NCBI GenBank assembly: GCA_963777775.1
Contig: CAVZRL010000009.1
Coordinates: forward strand, 992,001 to 1,056,000
Length of the DNA: 64,000 bases
Direction: 5' to 3'
DNA from: WHSW01 sp963777775
GTDB taxonomy: Bacteria > Actinomycetota > Thermoleophilia > Solirubrobacterales > 70-9
The first letter of the stretch is position 1; each line of letters begins with the position of its first letter. Below the pieces are notes generated by a model. The model did no database searches. It had not been told where the DNA came from and saw only the letters and a list, made by a program, of their open reading frames with translations. This document shows, one piece after another, positions 7,847 to 16,738 of the stretch. The position numbers and the translations under genes are program-made.

Positions 7847-8394
7847 CCGCCCGCTCCCGTGTTCGTCGTCGTCGGGGTTGGCTCGCCGGCCCCGGCCTCG
7901 CCGGCGAGGTTCGGCTTCTCGGCGCCGCCGGTGACGAACGCCTGCGGCGCGGGATCTGCGCCGTCGAGCTCGGCCAGCGCCGCTCGCTCCGCGGCGACCG
8001 CGGCCAGGAACTCGATCATCGTCCTCCGTAGCTCGGCGGTCGAGAGTGGCCCGGCAGCGTCTCGGTAGGCGGCGATCGCGGCGGTCGCCTGCTCGGTCGG
8101 GTCGCTGGAGCTCGACTCCTGCTGATCCGAGGACTCGCCGCCCACTTCCCCGAGTAGCCGCTCGAGCTCGGCCGAGCGCCGCTTCGAGGCGGCGCCGAAG
8201 GCGCGGTCGAGGTCGCCGCCGCCGGTGGCGTAGGCGGCGCCCAGCCCCGTCTCGGCTGCCAGCGCCGTGCTCAGCAGCGCCGCGTCGTCGCCCTCCTCGC
8301 GCTCGCTGGTCTCACTCCCGCACGCGCCCAGCACGGCCCCGGCCGCGCCGGTGCCGCCGAGGGCAAAGAGGCCGCGGCGCGAGACGGTCTGCAT
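7843..8394 (-). CDS. Ferritin-like lipoprotein with twin-arginine signal
   Basis: 183 residues from the ATG at 8394. The N-terminus has SRRG followed by a hydrophobic stretch and a lipobox LGAC, so it should be exported (probably Tat) and lipidated. The rest is helical, with paired Glu-containing helices (ALAAETGLGAAY, FLAAVAAERAAL) as in DUF4439-like ferritin folds, and an acidic serine-rich linker. A GTG three codons upstream is possible. The ATG is preferred because a TAGGGT box lies 7 bases upstream of it, matching other leaderless starts in this window. It is paired with the downstream ferritin-like gene. Confidence 0.7.
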   Translation of the reverse strand: MQTVSRRGLFALGGTGAAGAVLGACGSETSEREEGDDAALLSTALAAETGLGAAYATGGGDLDRAFGAASKRRSAELERLLGEVGGESSDQQESSSSDPTEQATAAIAAYRDAAGPLSTAELRRTMIEFLAAVAAERAALAELDGADPAPQAFVTGGAEKPNLAGEAGAGEPTPTTTNTGAGG

Positions 8395-8401
8395 TCGCGG
8401 C

Positions 8402-8407
8402 ACCCTA
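8402..8407 (-). promoter_or_regulatory. -10 box for the ferritin-like operon
   Basis: TAGGGT on the minus strand ends 7 bases before the ATG at 8394. It argues for the ATG rather than the GTG at 8403, which falls inside the box. Confidence 0.45.
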
Positions 8408-8417
8408 CCGGGGGCGG

Positions 8418-9110
8418 ATGGCCACGGATCCCGACAAGCTCGCCGCGCTGGCCGCGCGGGTGACCGCCTGCCGGCGATGCGAGCGGCTGGTCGCCTGGCG
8501 CGAGCAGGTGGCGGCCGATCCGCCCCGTCGCTTTCGTGGCCGGCGCTACTGGGCGCGGCCGGTGCCCGGCTTCGGCGACCCCGAGGCGCGGATCGCGATC
8601 GTGGGCCTGGCGCCGGCGGCGCACGGGGCCAACCGCACAGGGCGCATGTTCACCGGCGACCGCTCGGGGGAGTGGCTGTACGCGGCGCTTCACCGCGCCG
8701 GGCTCGCCAACCGGCCTGAGTCTCGCGAGCGCGACGACGGCTTGCGCCTGCGCGATGCCTACCTGACCGCGGTCGTGCGCTGCGCGCCGCCGGCCAACCG
8801 GCCGTCCCCGGGTGAGCGTGACGCCTGCCTTCCGTATCTGATCGAGGAGCTGGCGCTGCTCGCCCGCGCCCGGGTCCTGGTTGCGCTCGGCGGCTTCGCC
8901 TGGCAGGGGGCGCTGCGAGGCGCGAGCGGGCTCGGACATCCGCTCCCTCGCCCACGGCCGCGGTTCGCTCACGGCGCCGAGGCCGAGGTCGGCCCCTATG
9001 CGCTACTCGGCTCGTACCACCCATCGCAGCAGAACACGTTCACCGGCAAGCTGACCGCCGCGATGCTCGACGACGTCTTCGCCCGCGCGATCGAGCTGAG
9101 CCAGTGTTGA
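8418..9110 (+). CDS. udgB: Family 5 uracil-DNA glycosylase (UdgB)
   Basis: 230 residues. It removes uracil (and probably other deaminated bases) from DNA in base excision repair. GLAPAAHGANRTGRMFTGD is the family 5 active-site segment, with Ala in place of the usual catalytic acid, and SYHPSQQNTFTG is the second conserved block. Cysteines in CRRC (about residues 14-17), VRC and DAC fit the 4Fe-4S cluster of families 4 and 5. The frame stays open far upstream, but only from this ATG does the protein match the family length, and the longer version would run through the divergent ferritin gene. No Shine-Dalgarno is visible. Confidence 0.88.
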   Translation: MATDPDKLAALAARVTACRRCERLVAWREQVAADPPRRFRGRRYWARPVPGFGDPEARIAIVGLAPAAHGANRTGRMFTGDRSGEWLYAALHRAGLANRPESRERDDGLRLRDAYLTAVVRCAPPANRPSPGERDACLPYLIEELALLARARVLVALGGFAWQGALRGASGLGHPLPRPRPRFAHGAEAEVGPYALLGSYHPSQQNTFTGKLTAAMLDDVFARAIELSQC

Positions 9111-9114
9111 TACT
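9109..9114 (+). promoter_or_regulatory. -10 box of a leaderless promoter for pgsA
   Basis: GATACT overlaps the stop codon of udgB and ends 8 bases before the GTG at 9123. Confidence 0.4.
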
Positions 9115-9122
9115 GGTGGTCG

Positions 9123-9692
9123 GTGTTCCCGGTCAACGCTCCGAACGTGCTCACCGTGCTGCGGATCCTCGCGGTCCCGGTGCTGGTCGTGGCGCTGCTC
9201 GACGAGACCCCGGATGGCGACGTGATCGCGGCCGCGGTGTTCGCGCTTGCCGCCCTCACCGACGGCCTCGACGGCTACATCGCTCGGCGCCGGCGCCAGG
9301 TGACCACGTTCGGGAAGCTGATGGACCCGCTCGCCGACAAGCTGCTCGTGATCGCGGCGTTGGTCTCGCTGGTTTCGCTCGATCGGCTGGCGGCCTGGGT
9401 GGCGATGGTGATCATCGCCCGCGAACTCGCGGTCACCGGACTGCGCACCCTCGCCGCCGAGCGCGGCGTGGTGATCGCCGCGAGCCGGATGGGCAAGGTG
9501 AAGACGCTGCTCCAAGTGGCGGCGATCTTCGCCCTGATCGCCTTCGACCCGCCGCCGTTGTGGGCCGACGTGCTGCTCTACCTGGCGGTGGCGATGACCG
9601 TGATCTCCGGCGTCGACTACTTCCTCGGCGTCCGGCGCCGCTTCGGAAAGCACGGTGCCGAGCCCGCCGCGCGCTCGGCCAGCTCCTCTTAG
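9123..9692 (+). CDS. pgsA: CDP-alcohol phosphatidyltransferase (phosphatidylglycerophosphate synthase)
   Basis: 189 residues, integral membrane enzyme. It transfers a phosphatidyl group from CDP-diacylglycerol, most likely to glycerol-3-phosphate. The signature D-x2-D-G-x2-A-R-x8-G-x3-D-x3-D is complete in DGLDGYIARR...GKLMDPLADK (about residues 44-72). About five hydrophobic helices are visible. SRMGKVKTLLQ is typical of PgsA. Specificity for glycerol-3-phosphate rather than inositol phosphate is inferred from that segment. The GTG start has a GATACT box 8 bases upstream. The stop overlaps the convergent mptA stop (TTAG). Confidence 0.88.
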   Translation: MFPVNAPNVLTVLRILAVPVLVVALLDETPDGDVIAAAVFALAALTDGLDGYIARRRRQVTTFGKLMDPLADKLLVIAALVSLVSLDRLAAWVAMVIIARELAVTGLRTLAAERGVVIAASRMGKVKTLLQVAAIFALIAFDPPPLWADVLLYLAVAMTVISGVDYFLGVRRRFGKHGAEPAARSASSS

Positions 9693-10744
9693 ACGGAGGC
9701 CTCGACCTCGGCGCAGGGAGCCTCGAGCCACTCGCGCATCGACGTGTGGTGGCGCGAGCGCTCTCCGCTTCGCAGCTCCTCGATGATCTCGCCGAGCCTG
9801 CCGGAGCGCTCGGCGACGACCGAGTGACGGTGGATCGTCTCCAGGTTCTCCTGGCGCGCGTGCACGAAGGCCCCGTCGCCGAGCGCCGGATAGGCCTCGG
9901 CGACCCGCCGGATCATCTCCCGCACGCAGTCCTCGACGAAGCGCGGCCGCATGTGAGCCTTCTCGACCACGGCGCGTTCGTCGGAGCGCTTCATCAGCTC
10001 GTAGATCTCCGAGCTCATCGACTGCTCGACGATGTGCAGCAGATCGCGCGCGTCGACGGTTGCCTCGACGCCCTCCGGCCGGCCGAGGTGCAGCGAGCCG
10101 ATCCCGCGTTGATTGTGGGTCGCGACCGGGACGCGGTCGAGGATGCGCTCGATCTCGTCGCCGTCGTAGCCGTCCTCGGCGAGGCGCTCGCGCGCCCCGC
10201 CGGCGACCAGCTCCTGTGCGCAGGGGCAGGCGGTCATCCCCTGGGCCTCGATCCCGGTCAGCGTCCGGGTCCCGCGCTCGGAGACCACTGCGGTCCCGAG
10301 CAGCGTGTAGATCTCCTGCGTCTCGAGCCCCGAGACCGGGGTCGGCACCGTCTCGGGGTAGCGGGCGGCGATCCGGACTTCGGCCCGCATCCCCTGCTGG
10401 CGCTCGCGCACGTGCTCGGCGATGTGGGCGGCGAGGCCCTCGGCCTTCAGTGACTCGCCGAGCACGACCTGGTCGATCGCCTCGTTGACGATCTCCTCGA
10501 AACGCGACATGTGGACGCCCGCCTGGCGCGGGTGCAGGTCGACGAAGCACTCGAGCTCGGCGAAGTAGTAGTCGCCGGCGCGGCGGTCGCCGTCGCTGGA
10601 GACTTCGGGGTCGCCGTTGCCGCAGACGCGGATCACCTTCTCGACCCCGCGGACCCCGACCCGGGTCAGGCTGACCTCGGTGGCCGGGCGCCCGGCCTGG
10701 ACGTCGGGGCCGGCCAGAACCGGTCGGCTCTCGATCGTGGCCAT
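9689..10744 (-). CDS. mptA: GTP cyclohydrolase of the MptA/FolE2 (type IB) family
   Basis: 351 residues. The enzyme opens the GTP imidazole ring at the head of a folate or methanopterin-like pterin pathway. TACPCAQE (metal-binding Cys), HNQRG and EVSLTRVGVRGVEKV are hallmarks. The TACPCAQ form resembles archaeal MptA more than bacterial FolE2, which has a different Cys motif. If it behaves as MptA the product would be 7,8-dihydroneopterin 2',3'-cyclic phosphate and a phosphodiesterase would be needed. The final pathway product is not shown here. The start is fixed by a TACTCT box 6 bases upstream. Confidence 0.82.
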   Translation of the reverse strand: MATIESRPVLAGPDVQAGRPATEVSLTRVGVRGVEKVIRVCGNGDPEVSSDGDRRAGDYYFAELECFVDLHPRQAGVHMSRFEEIVNEAIDQVVLGESLKAEGLAAHIAEHVRERQQGMRAEVRIAARYPETVPTPVSGLETQEIYTLLGTAVVSERGTRTLTGIEAQGMTACPCAQELVAGGARERLAEDGYDGDEIERILDRVPVATHNQRGIGSLHLGRPEGVEATVDARDLLHIVEQSMSSEIYELMKRSDERAVVEKAHMRPRFVEDCVREMIRRVAEAYPALGDGAFVHARQENLETIHRHSVVAERSGRLGEIIEELRSGERSRHHTSMREWLEAPCAEVEASV

Positions 10745-10750
10745 GGCCTA

Positions 10751-10756
10751 AGAGTA
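10751..10756 (-). promoter_or_regulatory. -10 box of a leaderless promoter for mptA
   Basis: TACTCT on the minus strand ends 6 bases before the ATG at 10744. It is divergent from the rpoD promoter about 20 bases away. Confidence 0.5.
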
Positions 10757-10776
10757 GGGATCGGCCCGCGCCGTCT

Positions 10777-10782
10777 TATACT
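10777..10782 (+). promoter_or_regulatory. -10 box of the rpoD promoter
   Basis: TATACT, 33 bases before the GTG of rpoD. The intervening leader has a purine-rich Shine-Dalgarno (GGAGAGGAC), so this transcript is leadered, unlike its divergent neighbour. Confidence 0.5.
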
Positions 10783-10815
10783 TCCCGCCGCCCGGCGAGA
10801 GGAGAGGACGGGCAG

Positions 10816-11979
<1,164 letters not shown>

Positions 11980-11999
11980 GTCGACCGGCCCGGAGTGGA

Positions 12000-12081
12000 T
12001 GGGGGAGGCAGGATTCGAACCTGCGAAGGCAGAGCCGGACGGTTTACAGCCGCCATCCGTTGACCACTTGGATACTCCCCC
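12000..12081 (-). tRNA. tRNA-Tyr (anticodon GTA)
   Basis: 82 nt on the minus strand, class II with a long variable arm. The acceptor stem GGGGGAG/CTCCCCC is fully paired with discriminator A. The anticodon arm GGCGG-CTGTAAA-CCGTC gives anticodon GTA. The T arm contains GGTTCGAATCC. CCA is not encoded. It is convergent with rpoD, 20 bases past its stop. Confidence 0.95.
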
Positions 12082-12092
12082 GGGCCTGACCG

Positions 12093-12098
12093 ATTCTA
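12093..12098 (-). promoter_or_regulatory. -10 box for tRNA-Tyr
   Basis: TAGAAT, 11 bases upstream of the tRNA. It sits in a 15-base segment (12105-12091) identical to that preceding tRNA-Thr(CGT). Confidence 0.6.
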
Positions 12099-12135
12099 GA
12101 GCCGGCGTCCCGGGCACGCACCGGCTCAATCCCGG

Positions 12136-12297
12136 CCGTGGTGGACGAGGCGAGAGAGGATCACCTGCCGCGAGCTGCCCGAGGTCACCGAGCCGAAGCA
12201 GCTCGTCGACCTGGTCCGCGACGACGAATTCCCGCTCTCGCTCTTCTACGTCCAGCTCGGCCCGAGGCTCGAGCAGGCGCTCGCGCCGGCCGCCTAG
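12136..12297 (+). pseudogene. Possible 3' remnant of a protein-coding gene
   Basis: Between tRNA-Tyr and the SARP gene, a plus-strand frame without a convincing start reads about 45 protein-like codons (ELPEVTEPKQLVDLVRDD then PLSLFYVQLGPRLEQAL) and stops near 12295. Third positions are mostly G or C, as in real genes here. It may be the tail of a degraded gene or a small gene with an undetected start. I do not recognise the family. Confidence 0.25.
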
Positions 12298-12323
12298 CCA
12301 GTCCGGCCCGGTGGGCTCGATCG

Positions 12324-15300
12324 CTAGCGCGACCCCGCCGGTTCCCGCGCGCTGCGGGCCGCCGCGAGGTTGCCCTTGCGTTCATACAGGCTCACGGCCT
12401 CGACCCGGGCCGCCTCGGCCTCCGCCTCCCGCCCCGCCAGCTCCAGGACCTCGGCGAGGTCGAGGAGCACGTCGGCGTGCAGGACGACGAACTCGCTGTC
12501 GGCGCCGAGCGCCACTCCCTGGCGGGCGAGCTCCTCGGCCTCCTTCAGCCGCCCTCGTCTCGCGAGCAGCCGCGCGGGAACGCCGGTGCGCTTGATCTGC
12601 CATTCGCGGTCGGTGGGCGCCGGCGCCTCGTCGATGTCGGCGAGCAGGGCGAAGGCGTCGTCGTAGCGCCCCTGCTCGTAGACGGCCCGGGGCAGATCGA
12701 CCGCCACGGAGGAGAGGAACCACCCCTCCCCGATCTCGCGAAACACCTGCGCGGCCGTCCGCATGTCGCGCTCGGCGGCGACCGGGTCGCCCGCCAGCAG
12801 CTCGACGTAGCCGCTGAGCAGCTCCTGGACCCCGGCCTGCCAGATCAGGCCGAGGTCTCGCGCCAGGGCGCGGGTCTCGGCGATGTGGCTGCGCGCCTCG
12901 TCGAGGCGGCCGCTCATCGCTTCGAGCACGGTCACGAACCCCGACAGGTTCGCGTCCAGGGTGCGGTTCTCCGGCTCCGCTCGGAGCAACCCCTCGAGCC
13001 AGTCGAGGCCCTCGTCGACCGGCATCGGGCCATGGATCGCGCAGAGGGCGTTCTGCCCGAGCGCCCAGCCGACCTCGCGCCGATTGCCGGCCCGCCGGGC
13101 ATGCTCGGCGGCGCGGGTCGCCGCATCGCTGGTCTCGCGAAGCCGGCCGTTGCTCCAGAGGATGTCCGAGAGGACCATCCACGCCCGCGCCAGGCCGGCT
13201 TCGTCGCCGAGCTCGCCGAGGACCTCGATCGCGGTCTCGGTTTCGGCGCTGACCGCGTTCAGGTCGATCGCCTCCGGGTCCCTGTACATCTCGATCCGCG
13301 TGCGGGTGACGGCGACGCGCCACTCGACGCCGGGATCCTGCTCGACGCGTGCCCTGGCCCGCGCTTCTGCGAGCACGGTGCTCGCCCGGTCCACCTCGCC
13401 GATCTCGAACAGGGCGTAGCCGAGCTCGGGCAGCACCGCGAGCCCGGTCCCGCCCTTCGGGGTCGGAAGCTCTGCCGCGCGGCCGAGCAAATTCACCGTT
13501 GCCGGCATGTCCCCGCGTTGGAAGGCCCGCTGACCCGCGGCGGCGAGCTGCTCGCAGGCCCGGGACGCGAGCGCGAGCTCCCGCTCGCCGACCGGGCCGA
13601 GCTCGGCTCGGTAACGAAACGCGCGCTCGAGGTGATAGCCGGCGATCTCGGAGTGCTCGGCGAGTCCGTCGCGGGCCGGGTCGTCGACCCACCCGGCGAA
13701 GCGCTCGTGAAGCTCCGCCCGCAGGCCCTTCGGCGTCGCTCGATAGGCCGCCTCCTGGATCAGGATGTGACGGAAGCGAAAGCCCTCGCCGCCTCCGGGT
13801 ACCGGCGCGGGGCCGATCAGCTGCTTGCTGTCGAGGGTCTCGAGGTGACGGGCGATGAACCCCCGGGCATCCTCGGGCAGCAGGTGGACGATCGCATCAG
13901 CCGAGAACTCCTTCCCGGCCACGGCGGCCCGGCTGATCACGGCGCGCTCGCCCGGCCCGAGGCGATCCAGGCGTGCCGACAGCAGGGCGTCGATCGTCGG
14001 CGGGACGGCGAGCTCGGCCGTGTCGCGATCTCCCTCGGTGAGCATGGCGACGAGCTGCTCGATGAACAGTGGGTTGCCCTCGGCGGTCTCGAGCACTCGG
14101 GCCTTCGTCTCGTCGGCGAGGCCCGCGGCGAGGTTGCCGATCAACGCCTCGCAATCGGTGTCCGGGAGGCTCTCGAGCAGGAACGAGCTCGCGTTCGGCC
14201 TTCCGCTCCCCCAGCCGGGCCGCTCCTCGAGCAGTTCGAGGCGGGCGATGCAGACGAGCAGGATCGGCACATCAGGCTCCCGGTCGGTCAGGTACTCGAC
14301 CAGGTCGAGGAAGGTCGGCTCGGCCCAGTGAACGTCCTCGAAGAAGAGAACCAGGGGCCGCTCCCGGGCGAGGGCTGCGAACAGGCTCCGCGTCGCCCAG
14401 AAGATCTCCTCGCGGTCGACCGACGTCTCCGCTGCCCCGACCGCCTCCTGGAGGTGGAAGGCCAGCCCCCGGACCTCGTCGTCCTCGTCCGGCGGCCCTT
14501 CGGCGGTCAGCTGACTCAGCATCTCGCGCAGCGACCAGAACGTGATCCCCTCGCCGTAGGGGACGCAGCGGCCGACCAGAACGGTTGACCTGCCCGCGGC
14601 GAGCGCCGCCAGCTCCTGAGCAAGCCTCGATTTGCCGATCCCAGCCGTCCCTAGGATCGTGAGCAGGTGCAGTCTGCGTTCGCCGGCGACCTGCTCGAAC
14701 GCCTTCCGGACCTGGGCGAGCTCGCGCGTTCGCCCGACCAGCGGCGCCTTCAGCGATCCGACAGCAGGTCGGTCCCGTGCGAGGTACTCCACCCGCCAGG
14801 CGGGACCCGCCTCGGTCACGACCGGATCGACCGTCGCCGTCCCGCGGATGAGCCGCGCGGTCTCCTCGCCGAGCAGGATCTCCCCGTCGGCGGCGGCGTC
14901 CTCGAGCTCGCCGGCGGCCGTCACGGGGTCGCCGACGACCGACAGCCTGCCGGCGCCCGACGCGCTCGCCAGGATCTCCCCGGTCGCGATCCCGACGCCG
15001 ATCGCGTCCCGGGCCGGCGCGTCACGGATCTCGAGCGCAGCCGACACGGCCCGGGCCGCATCGTCCTCGTGGACTCGCGGGATGCCGAACACGGCCATCA
15101 CCTCGTTGCCAAGACTGCTTGCGATCGTCCCGCCGTAGCGCCCCACGGTCCGCGCGAGGTGCGTGCGGTAGCGCTCCTCATCGCTTCGCAGCGCCTCGGG
15201 GTCCAGGCCGCGGACTGCCGCCCGGCCCGCGATCAGCACCGTCACCGTCTTTCGCACCTCGGACGCGGCGGCGGGGGTGGCGTCCGGCGGCGGGCCCGAC

Positions 15301-16094
15301 TGCTCCGCCCGCGCGGCTGGCGCCTCGAGCGAGATCTCGAGCGCCGGCTCCTGGTGCAGGATCGCCGCCTGCAAGCGCTGAAGCAACCGGCTCGGGGCGA
15401 GGCCGAGCTCCTCGTCGAGGGTCTCGCGCGTCTGCCGATAGACCTCGAGGGCGTCCGCCTGGCGACCGGAGCGGTAGAGCGCGAGCATCAGCTGTGCGCG
15501 CAGCCGCTCGCGCAGCGGGTTGTCCCTGACCAGGGCCTCGAGCTCCGCAACCAGGTCGGCTGCGCCGCCGAGCGCGAGATCCGCCGCGAGGCGCTCCTCG
15601 ATCGCGTCCAGCCGCAGCTCCTCGAGGCGCGCGATCTCGGTCTGAGCGAAGGGGTCGTAGGCGAAGTCGACCAGCGCCGGCCCCCGCCACAGCTCGAGCG
15701 CCGTGCGGAGCCTGTTCGCTGCGGTCGCAGGATCCTTCGCTTCGCCCGCCCTTCTGCCCTCACCCAGCAGGCGCTCGAACCGGTCGGCGTCGAGCTCGTC
15801 GGGTTCGACGCGAAGCATGTACCCGGGAGCTCGCGTGACCAGGAGCTCGCCGGGGGCACCTCGAGCCCGCTCGGGCTCGAGCGCCTTGCGCAGCTTCCCG
15901 ACGTAGACCTGGAGAGCGTTGGCCGCCGTCTCCGGTGGCTCCGGCCAGAGCTCGTCGATCAGCCGATCGCCGGAGACGAGCTCGTTCGCATGCACCAGCA
16001 GGATCGCAAGCAACGCGCGCTGCTTGGCCGTGCCCAGCGCCACCTGGGTCCCGCTGCTGCGGACCTCGAGCGGCCCGAGGACACCGAACTCCAT
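12324..16094 (-). CDS. SARP/BTAD transcriptional regulator with pseudo-cyclase, AAA ATPase and TPR domains
   Basis: 1256 residues. An OmpR-like winged helix (1-95) and a bacterial transcriptional activation domain (about 96-245) form an AfsR/SARP head. Residues about 280-440 resemble a class III nucleotidyl cyclase, but the two metal-binding Asp are gone (VTVLIAG for VTVLFAD; GNEVMAVFG for GDxVMAVFG), as are the Asn/Arg pair, so catalysis is unlikely. A P-loop ATPase follows (GTAGIGKS, K488), with LVLFFEDVHW as Walker B, then a long TPR-type helical region (about 800-1240). The start at 16094 rather than 13 codons upstream is chosen because MEFGVLGPLEV is the family N-terminus and AAGGAGAGGAG precedes it. 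It is divergent from the small exported protein at 16249, a plausible target. Confidence 0.85.
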   Translation of the reverse strand: MEFGVLGPLEVRSSGTQVALGTAKQRALLAILLVHANELVSGDRLIDELWPEPPETAANALQVYVGKLRKALEPERARGAPGELLVTRAPGYMLRVEPDELDADRFERLLGEGRRAGEAKDPATAANRLRTALELWRGPALVDFAYDPFAQTEIARLEELRLDAIEERLAADLALGGAADLVAELEALVRDNPLRERLRAQLMLALYRSGRQADALEVYRQTRETLDEELGLAPSRLLQRLQAAILHQEPALEISLEAPAARAEQSGPPPDATPAAASEVRKTVTVLIAGRAAVRGLDPEALRSDEERYRTHLARTVGRYGGTIASSLGNEVMAVFGIPRVHEDDAARAVSAALEIRDAPARDAIGVGIATGEILASASGAGRLSVVGDPVTAAGELEDAAADGEILLGEETARLIRGTATVDPVVTEAGPAWRVEYLARDRPAVGSLKAPLVGRTRELAQVRKAFEQVAGERRLHLLTILGTAGIGKSRLAQELAALAAGRSTVLVGRCVPYGEGITFWSLREMLSQLTAEGPPDEDDEVRGLAFHLQEAVGAAETSVDREEIFWATRSLFAALARERPLVLFFEDVHWAEPTFLDLVEYLTDREPDVPILLVCIARLELLEERPGWGSGRPNASSFLLESLPDTDCEALIGNLAAGLADETKARVLETAEGNPLFIEQLVAMLTEGDRDTAELAVPPTIDALLSARLDRLGPGERAVISRAAVAGKEFSADAIVHLLPEDARGFIARHLETLDSKQLIGPAPVPGGGEGFRFRHILIQEAAYRATPKGLRAELHERFAGWVDDPARDGLAEHSEIAGYHLERAFRYRAELGPVGERELALASRACEQLAAAGQRAFQRGDMPATVNLLGRAAELPTPKGGTGLAVLPELGYALFEIGEVDRASTVLAEARARARVEQDPGVEWRVAVTRTRIEMYRDPEAIDLNAVSAETETAIEVLGELGDEAGLARAWMVLSDILWSNGRLRETSDAATRAAEHARRAGNRREVGWALGQNALCAIHGPMPVDEGLDWLEGLLRAEPENRTLDANLSGFVTVLEAMSGRLDEARSHIAETRALARDLGLIWQAGVQELLSGYVELLAGDPVAAERDMRTAAQVFREIGEGWFLSSVAVDLPRAVYEQGRYDDAFALLADIDEAPAPTDREWQIKRTGVPARLLARRGRLKEAEELARQGVALGADSEFVVLHADVLLDLAEVLELAGREAEAEAARVEAVSLYERKGNLAAARSAREPAGSR

Positions 16095-16248
16095 CGCTCC
16101 TCTCCTTCGGCGCACGCTACCACCGGTCGCCACCGGGCCAAGCCTGCCTCAGCAGGCTGTCGCGAGCAGCCGCTGAGGCGTTTCAGCGGGATTTCAGCGC
16201 CCGCCGGGATGCTCCGCCGAGTCACGAGCTAGTCGAGAGGAGCACGAG

Positions 16249-16662
16249 ATGTCGACAGTTACGAGAACGACGGTGGCGATCCTGGTCGTCGCGGCGATCG
16301 CGCCGGTCGCAGCGGCGGTGGGGCAGACCGGTGACCCGGCGACCGGAGATCGCGCCGGCTCACCCGAGCCGAGCGGCTCGGGTGAGCGGGTCGTGCTCCG
16401 TCGCGACGGCGAGCGCGCGGTCCCGTTCGACTCCCAGATCGAGAACGGCGACGCGCCCGTCCTTCGGCGCGACGGATCGCAGGCGCTGCCATTCGCCGCG
16501 GTGGTCGGAGCCCAGGGCGGCGTCGCCGAGGACGGCTTCGACTGGGGCGATGCGGCGATCGGCGCCGCCGGAGCGGTCGGCCTGATGTTGCTCGCATCGG
16601 TGGCGCGCGCCGCCGCGCGACGCAGGCGTCCAACGGAGCCGCGGCAGACCGTCACGGCCTGA
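16249..16662 (+). CDS. Small exported or membrane protein with two RRDG-PF repeats
   Basis: 137 residues, family not recognised. An N-terminal signal or anchor (about 7-25) is followed by an extracytoplasmic stretch with two imperfect repeats, LRRDGERAVPF and LRRDGSQALPF (about 25 residues apart), and a C-terminal helix (about 103-120) ending in a basic RRRR segment that should stay in the cytoplasm. GAGGAG lies 7 bases before the ATG, so it is leadered. It is divergent from the SARP regulator, which may control it (inference from position only). Confidence 0.6.
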   Translation: MSTVTRTTVAILVVAAIAPVAAAVGQTGDPATGDRAGSPEPSGSGERVVLRRDGERAVPFDSQIENGDAPVLRRDGSQALPFAAVVGAQGGVAEDGFDWGDAAIGAAGAVGLMLLASVARAAARRRRPTEPRQTVTA

Positions 16663-16725
16663 GCAGGGCAACGAGCTTCTCGAGGCTCGACCCGACGCCG
16701 CTTAGCCGTGGTTTACGGCGCCGCG

Positions 16726-16731
16726 TACCCT
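16726..16731 (+). promoter_or_regulatory. -10 box of a leaderless promoter
   Basis: TACCCT ends 7 bases before the ATG at 16739. No Shine-Dalgarno. Confidence 0.45.
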
Positions 16732-16738
16732 CTCGGCG

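Noticed and set aside
8046..8417. Long N-terminal extension of the uracil-DNA glycosylase
   Set aside because: It runs antisense through the ferritin lipoprotein gene, is almost all Arg/Ala/Pro, and family 5 enzymes start at about the ATG at 8418.
12138..14588. 816-codon plus-strand frame across the SARP gene
   Set aside because: Antisense shadow of the SARP/AAA/TPR gene, low-complexity Arg/Gly/Asp composition, no family features.
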